The position numbers were made by a program, and so were the translations under genes. The notes below the pieces were generated by a model. The model saw only the letters and a program-made list of their open reading frames with translations. It searched no databases and was not told where the DNA came from. A stretch of 64,000 nucleotides of DNA from Rhododendron vialii (taxonomy: Eukaryota > Streptophyta > Magnoliopsida > Ericales > Ericaceae), in the NCBI RefSeq assembly GCF_030253575.1, contig NC_080567.1:34687501-34751500 (forward strand), read 5' to 3'. This document shows positions 22,348 to 34,748 of the stretch, piece after piece (within the stretch, counting starts at the first letter, position 1; the number at the start of each line of letters is the position of its first letter).

Positions 22348-22940
22348 GGTGTTCAGAAAGTTTCTTTCTATGAACCCAACAATATAACAATGACTTTTTT
22401 TTCAGTTTATGAAAAAAAATTAAATTTCAATGTTCTTGTTTCGCATGGAGAATAAGTTTTTTTTAGTAGATAGAGTAAGATTTTACAATTAACTTAGATA
22501 AATTGTTCTATTTGAGTTTATGTTATATCAGTGCATTATTCTACTAATATCTTTTTGAGAGAAATGGTGGTGAAGAGGTTAGGGTGGATCTTTTTAAGTA
22601 TGTACTCTTCCCATTTAGTTCCTGTCATTAGATTTTCTATCACAGTCTTGGATCTGAAGAAAATTTGTTGAAGTCGGTAGAGTTTTGTAGTGTAATTTAA
22701 TTTCTTTTGAGGTTATCTATAATCTCATTAACTAAACCAACAACTTTGAATTAGTTAGTGCCGTAAATACTGAAAATTAGTAAAGGCAAAATATTATTAA
22801 GAGGAAGGGAAAAAAGGATCCAACCAGAAGTTAGAGTACGTAAGGCCTGAGGGGACGAAGCCCCGAGCACACCTGGGCCTAAAATGCCTGAATACAACAC
22901 TAAAGCACACCCCTCAGGCCAAAAAGGCCCAAATACATCA
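22348..22940. other. Spacer after MATH copy D
   Basis: No exon was recognised. A short inverted pair, GGCCTGAGGGG near 22846 and CCCCTCAGGCC near 22910, is the only structure seen. Confidence 0.4.
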
Positions 22941-22948
22941 ACAAAAAT

Positions 22949-23315
22949 GCTACGGTACAGAAATCTATGCACAGATTGTGCACAGGTTTTTTTTGGGACC
23001 CACCACGGGTCCCACACAAATGATCCGAGCCATTCATTAAATGTAAAACATTTTTTCAAAGGCTCTTGTAAAAAATCAGCTCAATCCAATACCTGTAGGT
23101 GCTTGATCTAATTTTCTAACTTTTCATTACCCGAAAATCTGAATAAAAATTTATATGATTGGATCGAGCACTTATAGGCATTAGATTGAGCTAATTTTCT
23201 ATGGGAACTCTTGAAAAAATATTTTATATTTAATGAACGACTCGGATCATTTATGTGGGCCCCGTGGTGGGCCCCACCACAAAATCTGTGCACAAATTTC
23301 TGTACTAGTAGTAGG
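22949..23315. mobile_element. Foldback element with TAC(GG/TA)GTACAGAAAT ends
   Basis: Left arm: GGTACAGAAATCTATGCACA, GGGACCCACCACGGGTCCCA, AAATGATCCGAGCCATTCAT and ATTTTTTCAA. The right arm holds their reverse complements in reverse order, ending TTTGTGCACAGA-type and CTGTACTAG. It is a near-complete hairpin of about 365 bp without genes. The frames on both strands are mirror images and are not proteins. Confidence 0.85.
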
Positions 23316-23520
23316 GCTCATACATCAATGTTCTAAAAACCACAAATTGATCATGTAGAGTGAAACAACAAATCTTCTTTTTTTTTCCCCCTTCTCAGTC
23401 TTTTTAAATTCCATTTATTAAGTTAGTCGTGTTTCACTAACTAAAATAAGTACTTATTTTTTTGAGTTAAAGGTGATGTATTGTAAGAGAACTAGTGCTT
23501 GCCCGTGTCTACGGCACTAC

Positions 23521-23879
23521 GCACCCCTGTTGGAATTATCTGTGCCTACGGTACTTGCTAGCTAATGGCTCAAACATTAGTGTGTAGTTGTGATCCTCTT
23601 CTTAGTGACACGAAAGAGAATTACCCGTGCTTATAGCACTGCCTCAACATACATTTAAGCTAGCTACAAAAAACTATCAATTTGCTTATGGAATTCCATG
23701 CACCCCGTTTGGAATTGTCCGTGCCTACGGTACTTGCTAGCTAATAGCTCGAACATTAGTGTGTAGTATGCGATCTTCTTCTCAGTGGCACGAAAGAGAA
23801 TTACCCATGCTTATGGCACGTGCCCAACTATATATTTAAATTAGCTACAAAGAACTATCAATTTGCTTATGGAATTCCA
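23521..23879. repeat. Direct tandem duplication, 179-bp unit
   Basis: TGGAATTATCTGTGCCTACG...GCTAGCTAAT...CGAAAGAGAATTACCC...TATCAATTTGCTTATGGAAT occurs at 23531 and again at 23710, with scattered differences. No coding potential is seen. Confidence 0.88.
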
Positions 23880-25925
23880 GTAAATACTAGGTAAAAAAAT
23901 TTCTAATACCGTTTAATAATTTAACCCGCTTCGAACCTCACCGCCTATCTTATGGAGGAGAGTGTGTCTACACGAGTGTTGAAGGTATACAAATAATAAA
24001 GTTTAAAAAGAGGTCATAAAGGGACAACAATTCAGAATGATCATGACAAAAGAATACAATAAGCTGAATATATGGGATCGAATATAAAAAAAAGTTTTGG
24101 CCAGTGGAACACAATAATCATTGTTTCTTGGTTGGCCAGTGGGAAAAAAATTTCTTGCCTGGTGGGATTGGATTGTATACTGCAAGTAATGAATGACGCT
24201 TGCCCCGATCAACCAACCAAATCCCTCCTTGCAATTACGAACCAACCAAACGAAACCAAATACAGTTCAAAAAAAAAAAAAAACGAAACCAAATCAACAA
24301 AACCCTAAAATACAGTTCAAAAAAAAAAACCCAAATCAACCACAATTAATGCTGAGAGATCAATGAATTAAGTTACCAAGATGAAGAACCAGAGGGAATC
24401 GTAGTGGGTGTCAATCTGCCGTTAAGAGCGAAAAAAAAATCTGTCGTTTTTTTTTTTTTTTTTTTTTGATTTGGAAATCTGCCCCTTGATATGGCTTCAT
24501 TAATACAATGTCAGCTTATTGTGGAAAGTTGTAATTTGTCCAAACAATGTAAGTTGTTTCTGAAGATGCCATTGGTATCTAGACAATTGGATTTGTTTGT
24601 ATGAATAGATAAAACTTGTATGAGGGAGAAATCTGAACCATTAAAAAGAAATATTCTTTAGGAATATTCTCAAAGACCCTTCTGTTTTATTACATAGATG
24701 ACCTCTCTAGCTCGTAAGTATTTAAAAAATAAGAACCTTAACGGAACGAAGCTGTATTAGCCTATTAGGTGTTAAAGTACGAATTATCTAGATTGATGGT
24801 TGTTCATAGTATATTGAGTTGAGTGTTCAAATGCAGAATAACACAATATTAGGCTATTTAAATTGGATTGATTTTTTTGGGCCTGGTATTCAAATAATTT
24901 TGGATCGGGTGTTTATTCATATTTGGATTGGGTGTTCAAAAGAAAGCCTAGCCTAAAAATTTTTCATGTATTATGGACAAAAAAAATTTTGAGGGGTTCA
25001 TGTGACCATCCCAATGTCAATGCATGTGGAGAAATCGCGGAAATATTTGCCTGTAAGGATATCTGAAGTAGTGCCCGTGGCACGGTAGCAGCGGTTCGTA
25101 AATATTTGGGTATCTTTTCTGTTTTCGATTCTGGGGTTCTATTTTGTTAACAATGTGAAAAGTGGAAGTCGAAACTTTTTGTGTAACCGTCACTAAGAGG
25201 CACATCCTTCACTTCAGCTAAGGAAGTTCCACCCCCAGGCTCTCAGGTCTGGGAAGAAGCTGCCTCCGGCTCAGGGGCAGCTTCAGGATTTTCGTTCAGC
25301 GGTGACAAAAACGTAAAAATAAGTTATGTCTGGGAAGAAGCCGCCTCTGGCTATTTTTGTTTCAACTGGCTAATGTTTGGACATGTCACCAGCTTGCCTC
25401 CATTTTAATTAGACTGGAAGCCTCAAGTATATAATTTCAGTTGGTGTTGCAGAGTCCAACTGAACATCTTTAAGCTTTTCGAAAAATTGGTTATGGTGTT
25501 AGATGATCAGTACTGTTGCTTTGGGGAGCTCTCAGGCTTGAACTTCCCAGGTTTATTTTTTTGGTTGTTCTTCGTATGGCTCTAGTAGCCTCATCCTGTG
25601 GTTTCATCTTTTGTGACTCGCGTTTCGCTCGCCGTTGATGTATTAGGTCCCTGCTTCTTGCTGAAGGTGAAGGTGAAGCTGCTTAAGCCTTTTCTTTCGT
25701 CTACGTGCACCATCATTAGTTTCTTGCTGATTGTCTAATCTATCATCATGTGATCAGAGGCACAACGGGGAAAAGAAGAAGAAAGCCTAGAGCGGAAATC
25801 CTTAATACGCTTGTTTGTAAGCTTAATATGTCCGGTGCCATCCTCCGAATGGAGACTTGAGAGTATCCAATTCCTACTGAAAACTATGTCTAATAGAACA
25901 GTTGGTTTTGTGTTCATGTTTTCAG
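23880..25925. other. Gene-free spacer between MATH copies D and E
   Basis: AT-rich sequence with a poly-T run near 24450. At 25208-25330 one frame reads VPPPGSQVWEEAASGSG..., and a second WEEAASG block occurs near 25335. This might be a captured exon, but no gene model could be built. Confidence 0.35.
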
Positions 25926-25929
25926 TACA

Positions 25930-26000
25930 TGCAGCAATAGCGTATGAGATGTCCCGCCGGCTCACTAACATCCTTCTCTTTATTCCTCGACCCCCCTTAC
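25930..26000 (+). pseudogene. MATH exon 2 scrap
   Basis: The stretch before it (CTATGTCTAATAGAACAGTT GGTTTTGT...TTTTCAG) matches intron 1 of the intact copy near 39686-39726. After GCAG the exon starts but soon degenerates: GAGATGTCCCGCCGGCTCAC corresponds to RDVPPAH, with the RSL codons lost. There are no further exons until copy E. Confidence 0.7.
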
Positions 26001-26197
26001 TGGATTGAATTTACAGGAAATATATATGTATTTCGGCCGTTGAATTAAAAGCGTCCACAGTCAATCTGGAATACGGGAAATGGAAGCTGGAAAGGAAATA
26101 AATTCTCAGTTCAATCAAATTTCGGCCAGGTCTATGGGAAGTGGGTCCAGCTGACCATTGGTTTGGATGCACTAATGACCAATCTATCTATATCTTT

Positions 26198-26465
26198 ATT
26201 ATTATTTTTTTTTTGAAAATGTCAAATTCATTTCATAACAAGCCCGAAGGCAATACAAACTCCATTAAAGATACAAGAATGAACCAAAACTACCAAGACT
26301 TCGACACAGGCACCCATTGCAAAAGCGCAAGACCGACGAAACGCCTAGATTAGGAACCAATCTAGGTCCAGGTAGTAGAGAATCCCAACGGACCCCAGCT
26401 CAAACCTGATGAGGCGCAAATGGAATCTGGACGGCAACACGACCGTGGACCAGTTTTGGGGTTAG
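26198..26465 (-). mobile_element. Poly-T-headed insertion, probable reversed retroposon
   Basis: Relative to the left duplicate (15600-15620), the right duplicate is interrupted here by about 265 bp beginning ATTATTTTTTTTTTTGAAAA. A poly-T head on the + strand is what a LINE/SINE or processed-RNA insertion in minus orientation would leave. The interior was not assigned to a family. Confidence 0.5.
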
Positions 26466-26894
26466 GGTTTGAGGAAATTCATATACTACAAGAATGTAAT
26501 TACCTAAAAATAAAAGGAAACTTTCTTCTTAACTCTCTCTTCTAAATGGAATTTCCTCAAATTTTTTTTTATCTTTTTATTCATTATTCTACACTTTTAT
26601 GAAATTTTTTATCTTTATTTTTTTATTGTTGTGGAATTCTTTTTATTTTATTTTTTTTGCAAGAAAATACCATAAATTTTAAGTATCATACATGTCAATC
26701 CGTTGATACACAGAACTATAGAAAAATAATTCCCATTAGTTGGTTTCTGTAATAAGCGTTGTTTAATTAGTGTTGGAGGGCAAGGCAAATTAGATTTACT
26801 CCCAAGTTCCCCCTAGAATAGAGTAGAGTAGATTAGGTTTAACAATCTAATTCATTGCCTTAGATATAGGATTTGATTAGGGAAGGGAATTCTA

Positions 26895-27090
26895 TTTGTA
26901 TTAGGGGCCATTCCACATTCTAAAAAAAAAAGAACTTTAAGAAAAAGAAGATAATTTTAAGGTAAAAAATCATGTGTTTTTTCTATCAATATAAATCTTA
27001 TTTGATAGATCTTATTGAAATAGTTTAAACGGTGCAAAAAAAAATTAAAAAATTATTTTTTATTTTCGTTATATTTGAGTTTAAAATTGT
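26895..27090. repeat. Dispersed AT-rich MITE-like repeat, copy 3
   Basis: It has GGGGCCATTCCACATTCTAA, TGATAGATCTTATTGAAATA, AACGGTGCAAAAAAAAATTA and AAAAATTATTTTTTATTTTC in the same order as the copies at 14310 and 55150. Confidence 0.6.
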
Positions 27091-28522
27091 GCTAGGGGCA
27101 CATCAGGTGTGGCTGAAGTGTGCCACACCAATGTGCCTCTGGCATTAATGTTTAAAATTACCTTTTTTTTGAAAAAAAATATTTTGGGAGAGAGCGGTAC
27201 GGAGCCTTGGAATTCTCGGCAGCATATTTAAAACAAAACAGTAGGGTTTTCGATGGTGCAGTTGAACTTGGAGGACGACCACGGCCGCGACTTAGGAAAA
27301 GCAGAAAGTTTCCTCATGTCTCAAATGGATTCGGGTGGTATATATGTTTAATATGTTTTCATCTACGAGAGCCTAAATATTCTTGATGATGAAATCGGAG
27401 CAAGTATTTGCGTACTCTGTGTTTATTTTCTGAATGTACGGTTTAATCAAGTAATCGTTCTTGCCTCACTTTAATTAAGTTGGAAATTTTGGATATTTAT
27501 TCAATCATGGTTTCTCCATGATTTGGGATTACTTGTTAATTATTTAGCCATGTCATCCAGTTTGTTTTCAAGCACGGGATATCTTTTGAGATTTTTTTTT
27601 TTTGAATGGATGCGTATAATTTTTTGATCTTGAACATTAAGGCGAGGAAGTATGTGCATAAGTTTTTTTCAAAAAAAGTCATAACAAGGATATCTTCTAT
27701 AGTAGTAGAGTTTAGCCACCAAATTACTATGAAGAATATTAGGAATTTAAATAAGACTTTGTCACTAATTGCTATGAAGGCATGAGTGTGGATTCTGAAA
27801 TCTTAAATCACTTTTCTTCGATCAAGTTCGTTCAACAGTCAACTTATTTATTTAATTTTACTATTGCTTGTTTAATTGTTAGTTAAAATAAAATCAATTA
27901 CACTTTTGTTAACTAGGTTAGGGTTTTGGGTTTGATGGCTTTGGATTACTTAGTTTTCCTATAAAAAATCACAAGTCCCTGTTGATTCTACCTCTCTCTC
28001 ACCGTACTATATTGCAATAAGATTCGTTTGCTTGCAAGTACTTTAAAATTTTACAACAATAACTTTACTACAATGTCGCACAATGTGTTCTTTTTTTTTG
28101 CTTGATTGTTGTGTATTTGTGAATTGAAACTCAAAATATCATACTTTTATGTGGTTGGTATAATAAAGAAATAGCATAATATTATACAATGTGTCGCACA
28201 ATGTGTGCAGCTATTGGACAGTTTCTAACGCAAGGGGTTGGCGCAGTGGCCAAGGACTTGAAGGCCAAAATACAAAGGACTTTGTCCAGTACCCTCTACA
28301 AGTGTATTCTTTTTTCACAAAACACCTTGAGTTGTCAGAAAAATATTGTTTACCATTGAAATATCGCCACGCCTTGAACCTCCTTTCTTAAACATATGTA
28401 TCTCCTAAATTTAACTTGCTCATGAACAATCTTATATGCCAGAGAATACTACTAGTACATATTTGTTCAATAGAGTACAGTGGATTTCCTTCTAATGCTT
28501 GCCATTAATCTTATGTATGCAG

Positions 28523-29300
28523 GAATTGTGAGATCGTTAGGAGATATCCCACCAGCTCACTATTGCCTCAAAATAAACTCTCTCATTTTTGGTGAACAAT
28601 AAGATTGAAAATTGTGAATCCGGTGTATTCGAAGTTGGTGGCTACAAATGATGTGTTCACATTAATCAAACGCCTACTCGTAATTTTGTGCCAAAAAGAT
28701 ACTTCCTTTTCTCCTAATTTACTCGTTTACGATCTCACTAATTTCCTATCCCATTTCAGGAAATTGTCTATCTACCCAAATGGGAATAAGAAAAGGAATT
28801 GTGACTTATCTCATCTCTCTGTATTTGGGGATAGCAGATACGAAAACTCCACCACCCGGCTGGGAGGTTAATGTCAGCTTCAAATTGTTTGTGTTTGATC
28901 ATATTCGAGATAGATACTTAACCATTCAAGGTAATATTCTACCTTTGGACATGAGTTGTGTACATTAGATGTGAAAGAATCTTATTCCTAATATGCATTA
29001 ATTGCTTATGCAACTGCAGATGGGGAAATTCAGCGCTTTCATTGGATGAAGACTCAGTGGGGTTTTGATAAATTTCTTCCTCTAGATACTTTCAATGATG
29101 CAACCAATGGATACCTCCTGGATGACTGTTAGTGTGTTCGGAACTGAGGTCTTTGTTCTGGAAAATAGCGGCAAGGGGGAATGCACGTCATTGACAAAGG
29201 ATCCCGCGAACAACAGTTATACTTGGAAAATTGAAAAAGTTTCTGCAATAAAGGATGAACATCTCTACTCTCCCGATTTCGTTGTTGGAGACCACAAGTG
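28523..29300 (+). pseudogene. MATH pseudogene E (exons 2-4)
   Basis: It is the closest relative of copy D. Exon 2 (28523 on) has a two-base deletion in INSFSF that creates a stop, and its donor GT has become AT (CAAATG|ATGTGT). Exon 3 (28760-28930) has one extra base after KKRN. Exon 4 (29020-29300) has one extra base at DDC, making TGTTAG. The downstream block VFVLENSGKGECTSLTKDPA is otherwise well kept and its donor is normal. Exons 5-6 are missing. High similarity to D with several lesions implies recent duplication followed by rapid decay. Confidence 0.88.
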
Positions 29301-29732
29301 GTATGTCTTTTATTGCTAGCAATTCAGTTGTTACTTTTTTTTGGCCAACCAAAGAACCCCGACACTGAAGTGCTTTGAATTTCGTGTCACGTGAGCGAAA
29401 TTGTCTACGTTGTGTTGGTGAATTTTGTCTCACTCGCTCGCACCTTTATTCACCTCTTTGGCCATCCAAACCTGGGAGAGAATACTCTTTCTCTTGGTTT
29501 CTTTTCTTTCTTCTTAAAAACCCTCAATGGGCTGTAAGTTCTTCCGTGTGTGACAACAAATCAAGACTTATAAACTGAATGGTTCGAGTTTAAAGGAGAT
29601 TGTAGTGAGTCTTATTTTGTATCACATGAAGGATCGAGAAGTTTAATTTGTAATAGCACACAAATGTGGCCAGAGTACTAAGAATTGCATTTGCTGCTCT
29701 GGTTTGCCTTCGACGTTAAACATATGATGCAG
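29301..29732. other. Spacer between MATH pseudogenes E and F
   Basis: No exon was recognised. Exons 5-6 of copy E should lie here but are absent. Confidence 0.5.
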
Positions 29733-31037
29733 GAAATTTGAGATCGTTAAGAGAAGGTTCTCACTACACCCTTAAGATAGAGTCTTTCTCATTATTTCGC
29801 AACACTACGATTGATAATCATGAATCCCGAGCATTTGAAGCTGGTGGCTATAAATGGTTGGTTTAGATTCCATTATCTTCCAAACTACATAATATCCCTT
29901 TGTTTTTCTACTTCAATCTTCTGTTTCCACGCCCTGATCTGATTCTCAGGGAATTCTCTCTTTACCCCAATGGGAATAAGAAAAGGAATGTGAACGACCG
30001 ACCACATCTCTTTTTACTTGGCAATAGCAGAAACAGAAGCTCTTCCTCTTGGCTGGGAGGTTAATGTTGACTTCAAGTTGTATGTTTTTTATCATATCCG
30101 AGACAAAAAAAAACTCAATTATCAAAGGTAACTTACTTGTAAAGAAGCATCATGACCAATGTTTTGTTCTTGCACTACATTTCACATCTACTCGTTTATT
30201 GTAGATGGTGAAGGGGGTATAAGGCGCTTTCATCGGATGAAGATGGAGTGGGGTTTTGACAAATTTATTCCTTTAGAAATATTCAATCATGCTTCTAATG
30301 GTTATCTGCTTGAGGACTGCTGTGTATTTGGAGCTGAGGTTTTTGTCGTGAAACATAACGGCAAAGGCGAGTGCGTGATGACAATGAAAAATCCTTTGAA
30401 CAACACTTACACTTGGAAAATCGATAACGTTTCAAAACTAGATGGGGAAGTAGTTCTCTCAGAAGCCTTCATTGTTGGAGAGCACAAGTGTTAATGAGTC
30501 AATGACCCTTCAATAGTTCAGTTCATAACAACTGAAACTAATTAATGTACACAAAAAAATTGAATAACTGAATTAGAAACATAACACTCATTCGTAAACT
30601 AGTGGTTTTTGACCCATTCAGGAAGTTGGTGATTTATCCGAAAGGAAATGGAACTGCAAAAGACAAAAGCGTGTCAGTTTTTCTAAAGTTAGACGATTGG
30701 GAAACCCTTCTGCCTGGATGGAAAGTGTACGCTGAATATAAGCTGTGGATAAGAGACGAGTTCCAGATTCTTGGTACAAATATGCAGAAGCAAGGTGAAA
30801 TTAATCCTTTCTCACATATTCATATGCTTCCCTTCTGATTTTCTAGCAAAAGCATTCTAATTCTTTGTTTCTTTTGACAGTACTCCAGCACTGGTTCTGT
30901 GCCTCGAGCAAAAGCTATGGTTATCCAGAATATATGGCCCTAAGTGATCCCAATATCAAAAGGCTTCCTATTGCATGATACCATGATTGTTGAAGCACAA
31001 ATCACGTACCCTGATTTCTTATACCAAGGATTTCTAA
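29733..31037 (+). pseudogene. MATH pseudogene F (exons 2-6)
   Basis: Exon 2 (29733 on) is open: GNLRSLREGSHYTLKIESFS. Exon 3 (about 29950-30127) has a four-base duplication (GACCGACC) after KKRNVN, shifting the frame. Exon 4 (30205 on) is long and open (DGEGGIRRFHRMKMEWGFDK ... FIVGEHK), but its donor GTGGT has become GTGTTAA, so normal splicing is lost and a stop follows. Exon 5 (about 30622-30794) is open (LVIYPKGNGTAKDKSVSVFL). Exon 6 (about 30881 on) has lost five bases at LNDAS. No exon 1 was found. It has fewer lesions than most copies, yet three of them are disabling. Confidence 0.87.
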
Positions 31038-31769
31038 TATGTTGTGTTTCCATCTACAACTTCTATCCTGTTTTGTTATCGTTATCATCATCGTTCCCTG
31101 GAAAATGCACCCATGTTATCAAATTAAAGTTTCTCAACTTAAAAGAAGATGGTAGATGTTTGTCATATTATGCGGCTAGATAGATGTTGCACGAGCCGAT
31201 AATGTTACATGCTTGCGTTTCCCAATGGTTGATCTTTTATATGTTCCAACGTCCTTTTAAGATCCAGTAAACTTGATTTGTTTGATGTTTACAATTAGTG
31301 ATGCTGAACATTTTTCTCAATGGAATCTACCTTTGACATTAGGTGTCGGTGTCGGGTATCGTTATTCAGTTTTCTACACACTTGATGTTAGTTGATTGAA
31401 CCTTACTACAAACAATTTTACTATTCCTTTAGGTATACTTTTGATATATCTAAATACTAGTGTTTACCCGTGCCTACTCTTTCCTTCCAATGCGACCATC
31501 GATTTTCTTCCATTTCACTTTTGTGCACCTCATTGCCTACAACAAAAGAGATATATGAAAGGATAGAAATAACAATAGAAGAAAAAGAAAGGGCAAAAAT
31601 GCATGTGGTTTAAACATCTTTCCCACAACAACACAACAACAACAGAACCCTTAAGATACAATTTACAGCTTTAGCATTTTTTCAAGATACAATTTCTAAG
31701 AAAGAGCAGCACCACACTCCTTTAGATATACAACGAAAATTGAATACAATTTCTAGTGCATGCCCGTGC

Positions 31770-32260
31770 CTAAAGACATGGCGCAATGCATTCTGATCGC
31801 GATTCTTTGTGAGGTATAAATAAAACAGGCAATTCAGATCGTAAATCCAACTGCCATATTTCAAGTTCAGAACCCTTGTCCTTTCCATAAATGTTGCCTC
31901 CAAGGAACAGCTCTATTTCTGTAACTGCTTCCCTCTCCTCGATGAAAGTCTCTAAAGTTCCAACTAAGACATTAGAGTCTTCCACTGCCTGAATTTTCCA
32001 GGTTCGAGCCGGACAACTTTCCCAACAGCAACAATGGCCAACATGATCACTAAGCAATCAATTCTCACATTTCAACCTCATCCTGTATTTGCCTACACAA
32101 ATGAGTCAAGAATCAAATGTTGATGCAGCTAGATACGACTGAGCAGCATGTTCCATTCCGCGGGCAGCCCAACTTCTTAAGTTAAGGTGCTTCCAACTGT
32201 TTGAAGGTGATTGCATGGCAAATATTCTGTAGGATCCCTGTAATTGGTGCAAGAAAATTG
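31770..32260 (-). other. Unidentified coding-like segment on minus strand
   Basis: On the minus strand, 32057-31770 reads in part WKIQAVEDSNVLVGTLETFI, EEREAVTEIELFLGGNIYGK and GSELEIWQLDLRSELPVLFI. A second segment, about 32250-32115, reads SNSWKHLNLRSWAARGMEHA. Both have the composition of real protein and lie on the same strand, so they may be exons of one minus-strand gene or a captured fragment. I do not recognise the family and could not complete a gene model. Confidence 0.35.
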
Positions 32261-32879
32261 AGTAACCAACTAACCATAGTAGCAAGCCATGGGAAAAAAA
32301 AGAAGAGAATTATGAATTTCCCCACACCCCATTGAAGTCTAATACCAACGGCTAAAGCCACTAAACTGTTAAAGGCAGGCCCATCAGTCCATTTACGTGG
32401 CCAAAGATAGATACATGGCCAGAATCTTGCATTGAGCCAGGTTCTTTATTTTTAAATTAATCGATGAAGCTGAATAATCGACAAGTTTGACACCCAAAGC
32501 CCGGTTAGTAATGAAAGACAGGGAGTCACAGAAATGTATGTAATGGATTTAGTACGAGTCTACGACCGTATGAAACATATATGTATTCGGTGAAGGAAGG
32601 ATAATTAGTCATTGCGTTTCAAACCTGATGCTCAAGTTAAAAGGAATGCGGTGGGCAGGTTTTCACCATGGGAAAACAAGCCTCATAAAATTGTACTGGA
32701 CAGGGTTCTGGCAAGAGCAATTGCAAGATTGAAAGAACGCAAGGCGACCCCAGCCAGGATTTGGCCGGAAGACTCCTTCAATGAGTAAGTCAGACTGAGT
32801 GAAGGAAAAGAAGAGAAACTAGGTTCCGGGAAAATGGCTTTGTGTACCTTTTGTTGAGGGTTGATCACCCCTTGTACAG

Positions 32880-33250
32880 AAGAATCATGTTTAGTGAGAG
32901 TGCGTCTCATCCACTGGGTCATTCCTCGATCTTAAAATTCACATAACTGATGTAAAACCCGCAAAATTAAGGTAGAGAAGTCAAAACAATCGCGCAATAT
33001 CAACGCAATCACGCAACGTCCTCTGTGAGAAGTATGTACAAGTAGAATCCAACAAAACGTACATATTTATACACTGCTGAAGTAGGACCCAAGATAGATA
33101 AACGGCACTGGAACCAGCAGGCAATACAAATACCACAGCAGCTCCAAATCGGAAAAGCCGATAGCCCTAAACATCTAATTAAACAGATTTCCTAATTAAA
33201 AAACCTCTACTAAAAGTATCTTTATTCTTAATTTTTGTATAGATATGCAG
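32880..33250 (-). repeat. LTR-like repeat, copy 1 (of 3)
   Basis: It shares long stretches with 42467-43140 and 44081-44640 (for example AAAACCCGCAAAATTAAGGT, CAATCGCGCAATATCAAC, AATTAAACAGATTTCCTAAT). On the minus strand a TATA-like GTGTATAAAT stands upstream of a conserved segment. This copy lacks the terminal TTGGACACGAAACTG part. Confidence 0.55.
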
Positions 33251-33738
33251 TTTGTGCCTATGTCTTGATGATAGAGATTAGATGTCGTTTTGATGTAATT
33301 TGTTTATCTTGTTGATTGGGTTGACCATTAGTTTCTTCTTGTCGCATTTTTTATGGATTATTTATAATTTGTAAGTGTTGTTAGGCTTTATTAAATGATA
33401 TGATTGCCGTTGACTTGTTAGGCTTTGTCGTCGTAGTTTCCCACTTTCCTTGGTGAAGAGCTCTTCAATCCTCCAAGCAACTATTCTACTACAACTTAGT
33501 TGCTTGGAAGATTTGAGGAGCTATTCTACAACTAACTCTAAGGGGTTTGGCCAAATAGTTGTAAGAAAATAATAAGTGTTCTTTCTTGAGGTCACAGGTT
33601 CTATTTTCATAAAGGTCAAACATTCTAAACATTGGGTTCACTGAGGATTATGCCTGATCGTTATCTTCAGAGCCCCAAGATTAGTCAAGGGGCATGTAAG
33701 CTGGTCCGGACATCCGGTTATAAAAAAAATAAAAACTA

Positions 33739-33969
33739 TTCTACAACTACCCACTCTTACAATGTGTGGGCTCCACCTCTATTGTGAGTGTGGGTGTTTA
33801 TATATTTGTTTGTTTATTTGTGGTTGTAGACTTGTTGGTACTGAGAAATAGGTGTACTTATGTACCGGTTTATTTTGGGCCGTTAGATTGTGTGAGGTTT
33901 ATTTTGGGAAAATGACGGTTGAGAACGTGTTTTGATAATTAATACCCACCAAAGATATTTTCAGCATTA
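33739..33969. mobile_element. Left half of a foldback element split by a CACTA insertion
   Basis: The segment 33895-33966 (GGGAAAATGACGGTTGAGAA, CGTGTTTTGATAATTAAT, CAGCATTA) is mirrored by 35700-35775 (CAGCATG, ATTAATTATCAAAACACG, TTCTGAGATGTCATTTTCCC) beyond the CACTA element, as expected if the CACTA unit landed in its middle. A small MITE (TTCTACAACTACCC to GTGGTTGTAGA) occupies 33739-33829. Confidence 0.65.
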
Positions 33970-34102
33970 CACTACTACAATAAATCATAAAGATCACAGC
34001 TATTGACCGTGATTGTAAGTTTTTCATCACGCTTTTGCTACCGTGATGAATTTGAGTGTGATTGTAAGTCATTATCTTTTATCACGATTATAAACCGTGA
34101 TT

Positions 34103-34458
34103 GAAAGAGAGAAACAATCAAGGCCAAAATGCGTGATCGTTTCTCTTTTATCACGGTTATAAGCCGTGATTGTTTCTCTTTTTTGGATGTGATTGTATGT
34201 CACTTTAGATCACGGTCTATAACTGTGATTGATTGAAAATTCAAAATTATCACACCATAAATTGAGATGGAATGAAAGAGAGAAACAATCACGGCCAAAA
34301 TGCGTGATCGTTTCTCTTTTATCACGGTTATAAGCCGTGATTGTTTCTCTTGGGTGTGATTGTTTCTCTTTTTTGGATGTGATTGTATGTCGCTTTAGAT
34401 CACGGTCTATAACTGTGATTGATTGAAAATTCAAAATTATCACATCATAAACTGAGAT
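34103..34458. repeat. 171-bp tandem duplication inside CACTA element 1
   Basis: GAAAGAGAGAAACAATCA...GCGTGATCGTTTCTCTTTTA...AACTGTGATTGATTGAAAAT occurs at 34103 and 34274. The second unit has an extra GGGTGTGATTGTTTCTCT segment. Both units consist of hairpin-forming ATCACGG/CCGTGAT motifs. Confidence 0.85.
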
Positions 34459-34704
34459 GAAAAACCATTGCGCGTGATCTTTTCTTTGTGTCTACTAAAC
34501 CATCTTTTCTTGTCATTGCCAAGTTTCGAATCCACACACCCTAAATTGATTTTCCAAGCCTTTACCACTAAGCTAGCCAAGAACTTCTGTTATATTAGGA
34601 AAATAAAAATATTTATATTTACTTCCTAAAGTGTGAAAACTTTTTTTTTCCTTAAAATTTGCTGAATTTTTTGAAATGCAATTAACATGATATTAAAATG
34701 TATA

Positions 34705-34708
<4 letters not shown>

Positions 34709-34746
<38 letters not shown>
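34709..34746. repeat. (TA)n microsatellite
   Basis: Nineteen TA units lie within CACTA-like element 1. Confidence 0.97.

Positions 34747-34748
<2 letters not shown>

Noticed and set aside
22751..23293. Two minus-strand/plus-strand frames with WDPWWVP-like text
   Set aside because: They are mirror images produced by the two arms of the foldback element at 22949-23315.
28230..28270. tRNA-like box A (TTGGCGCAGTGG) suggesting a SINE
   Set aside because: No box B or poly-A tail was found at the proper distance, and the block is simply part of the segmental duplication.
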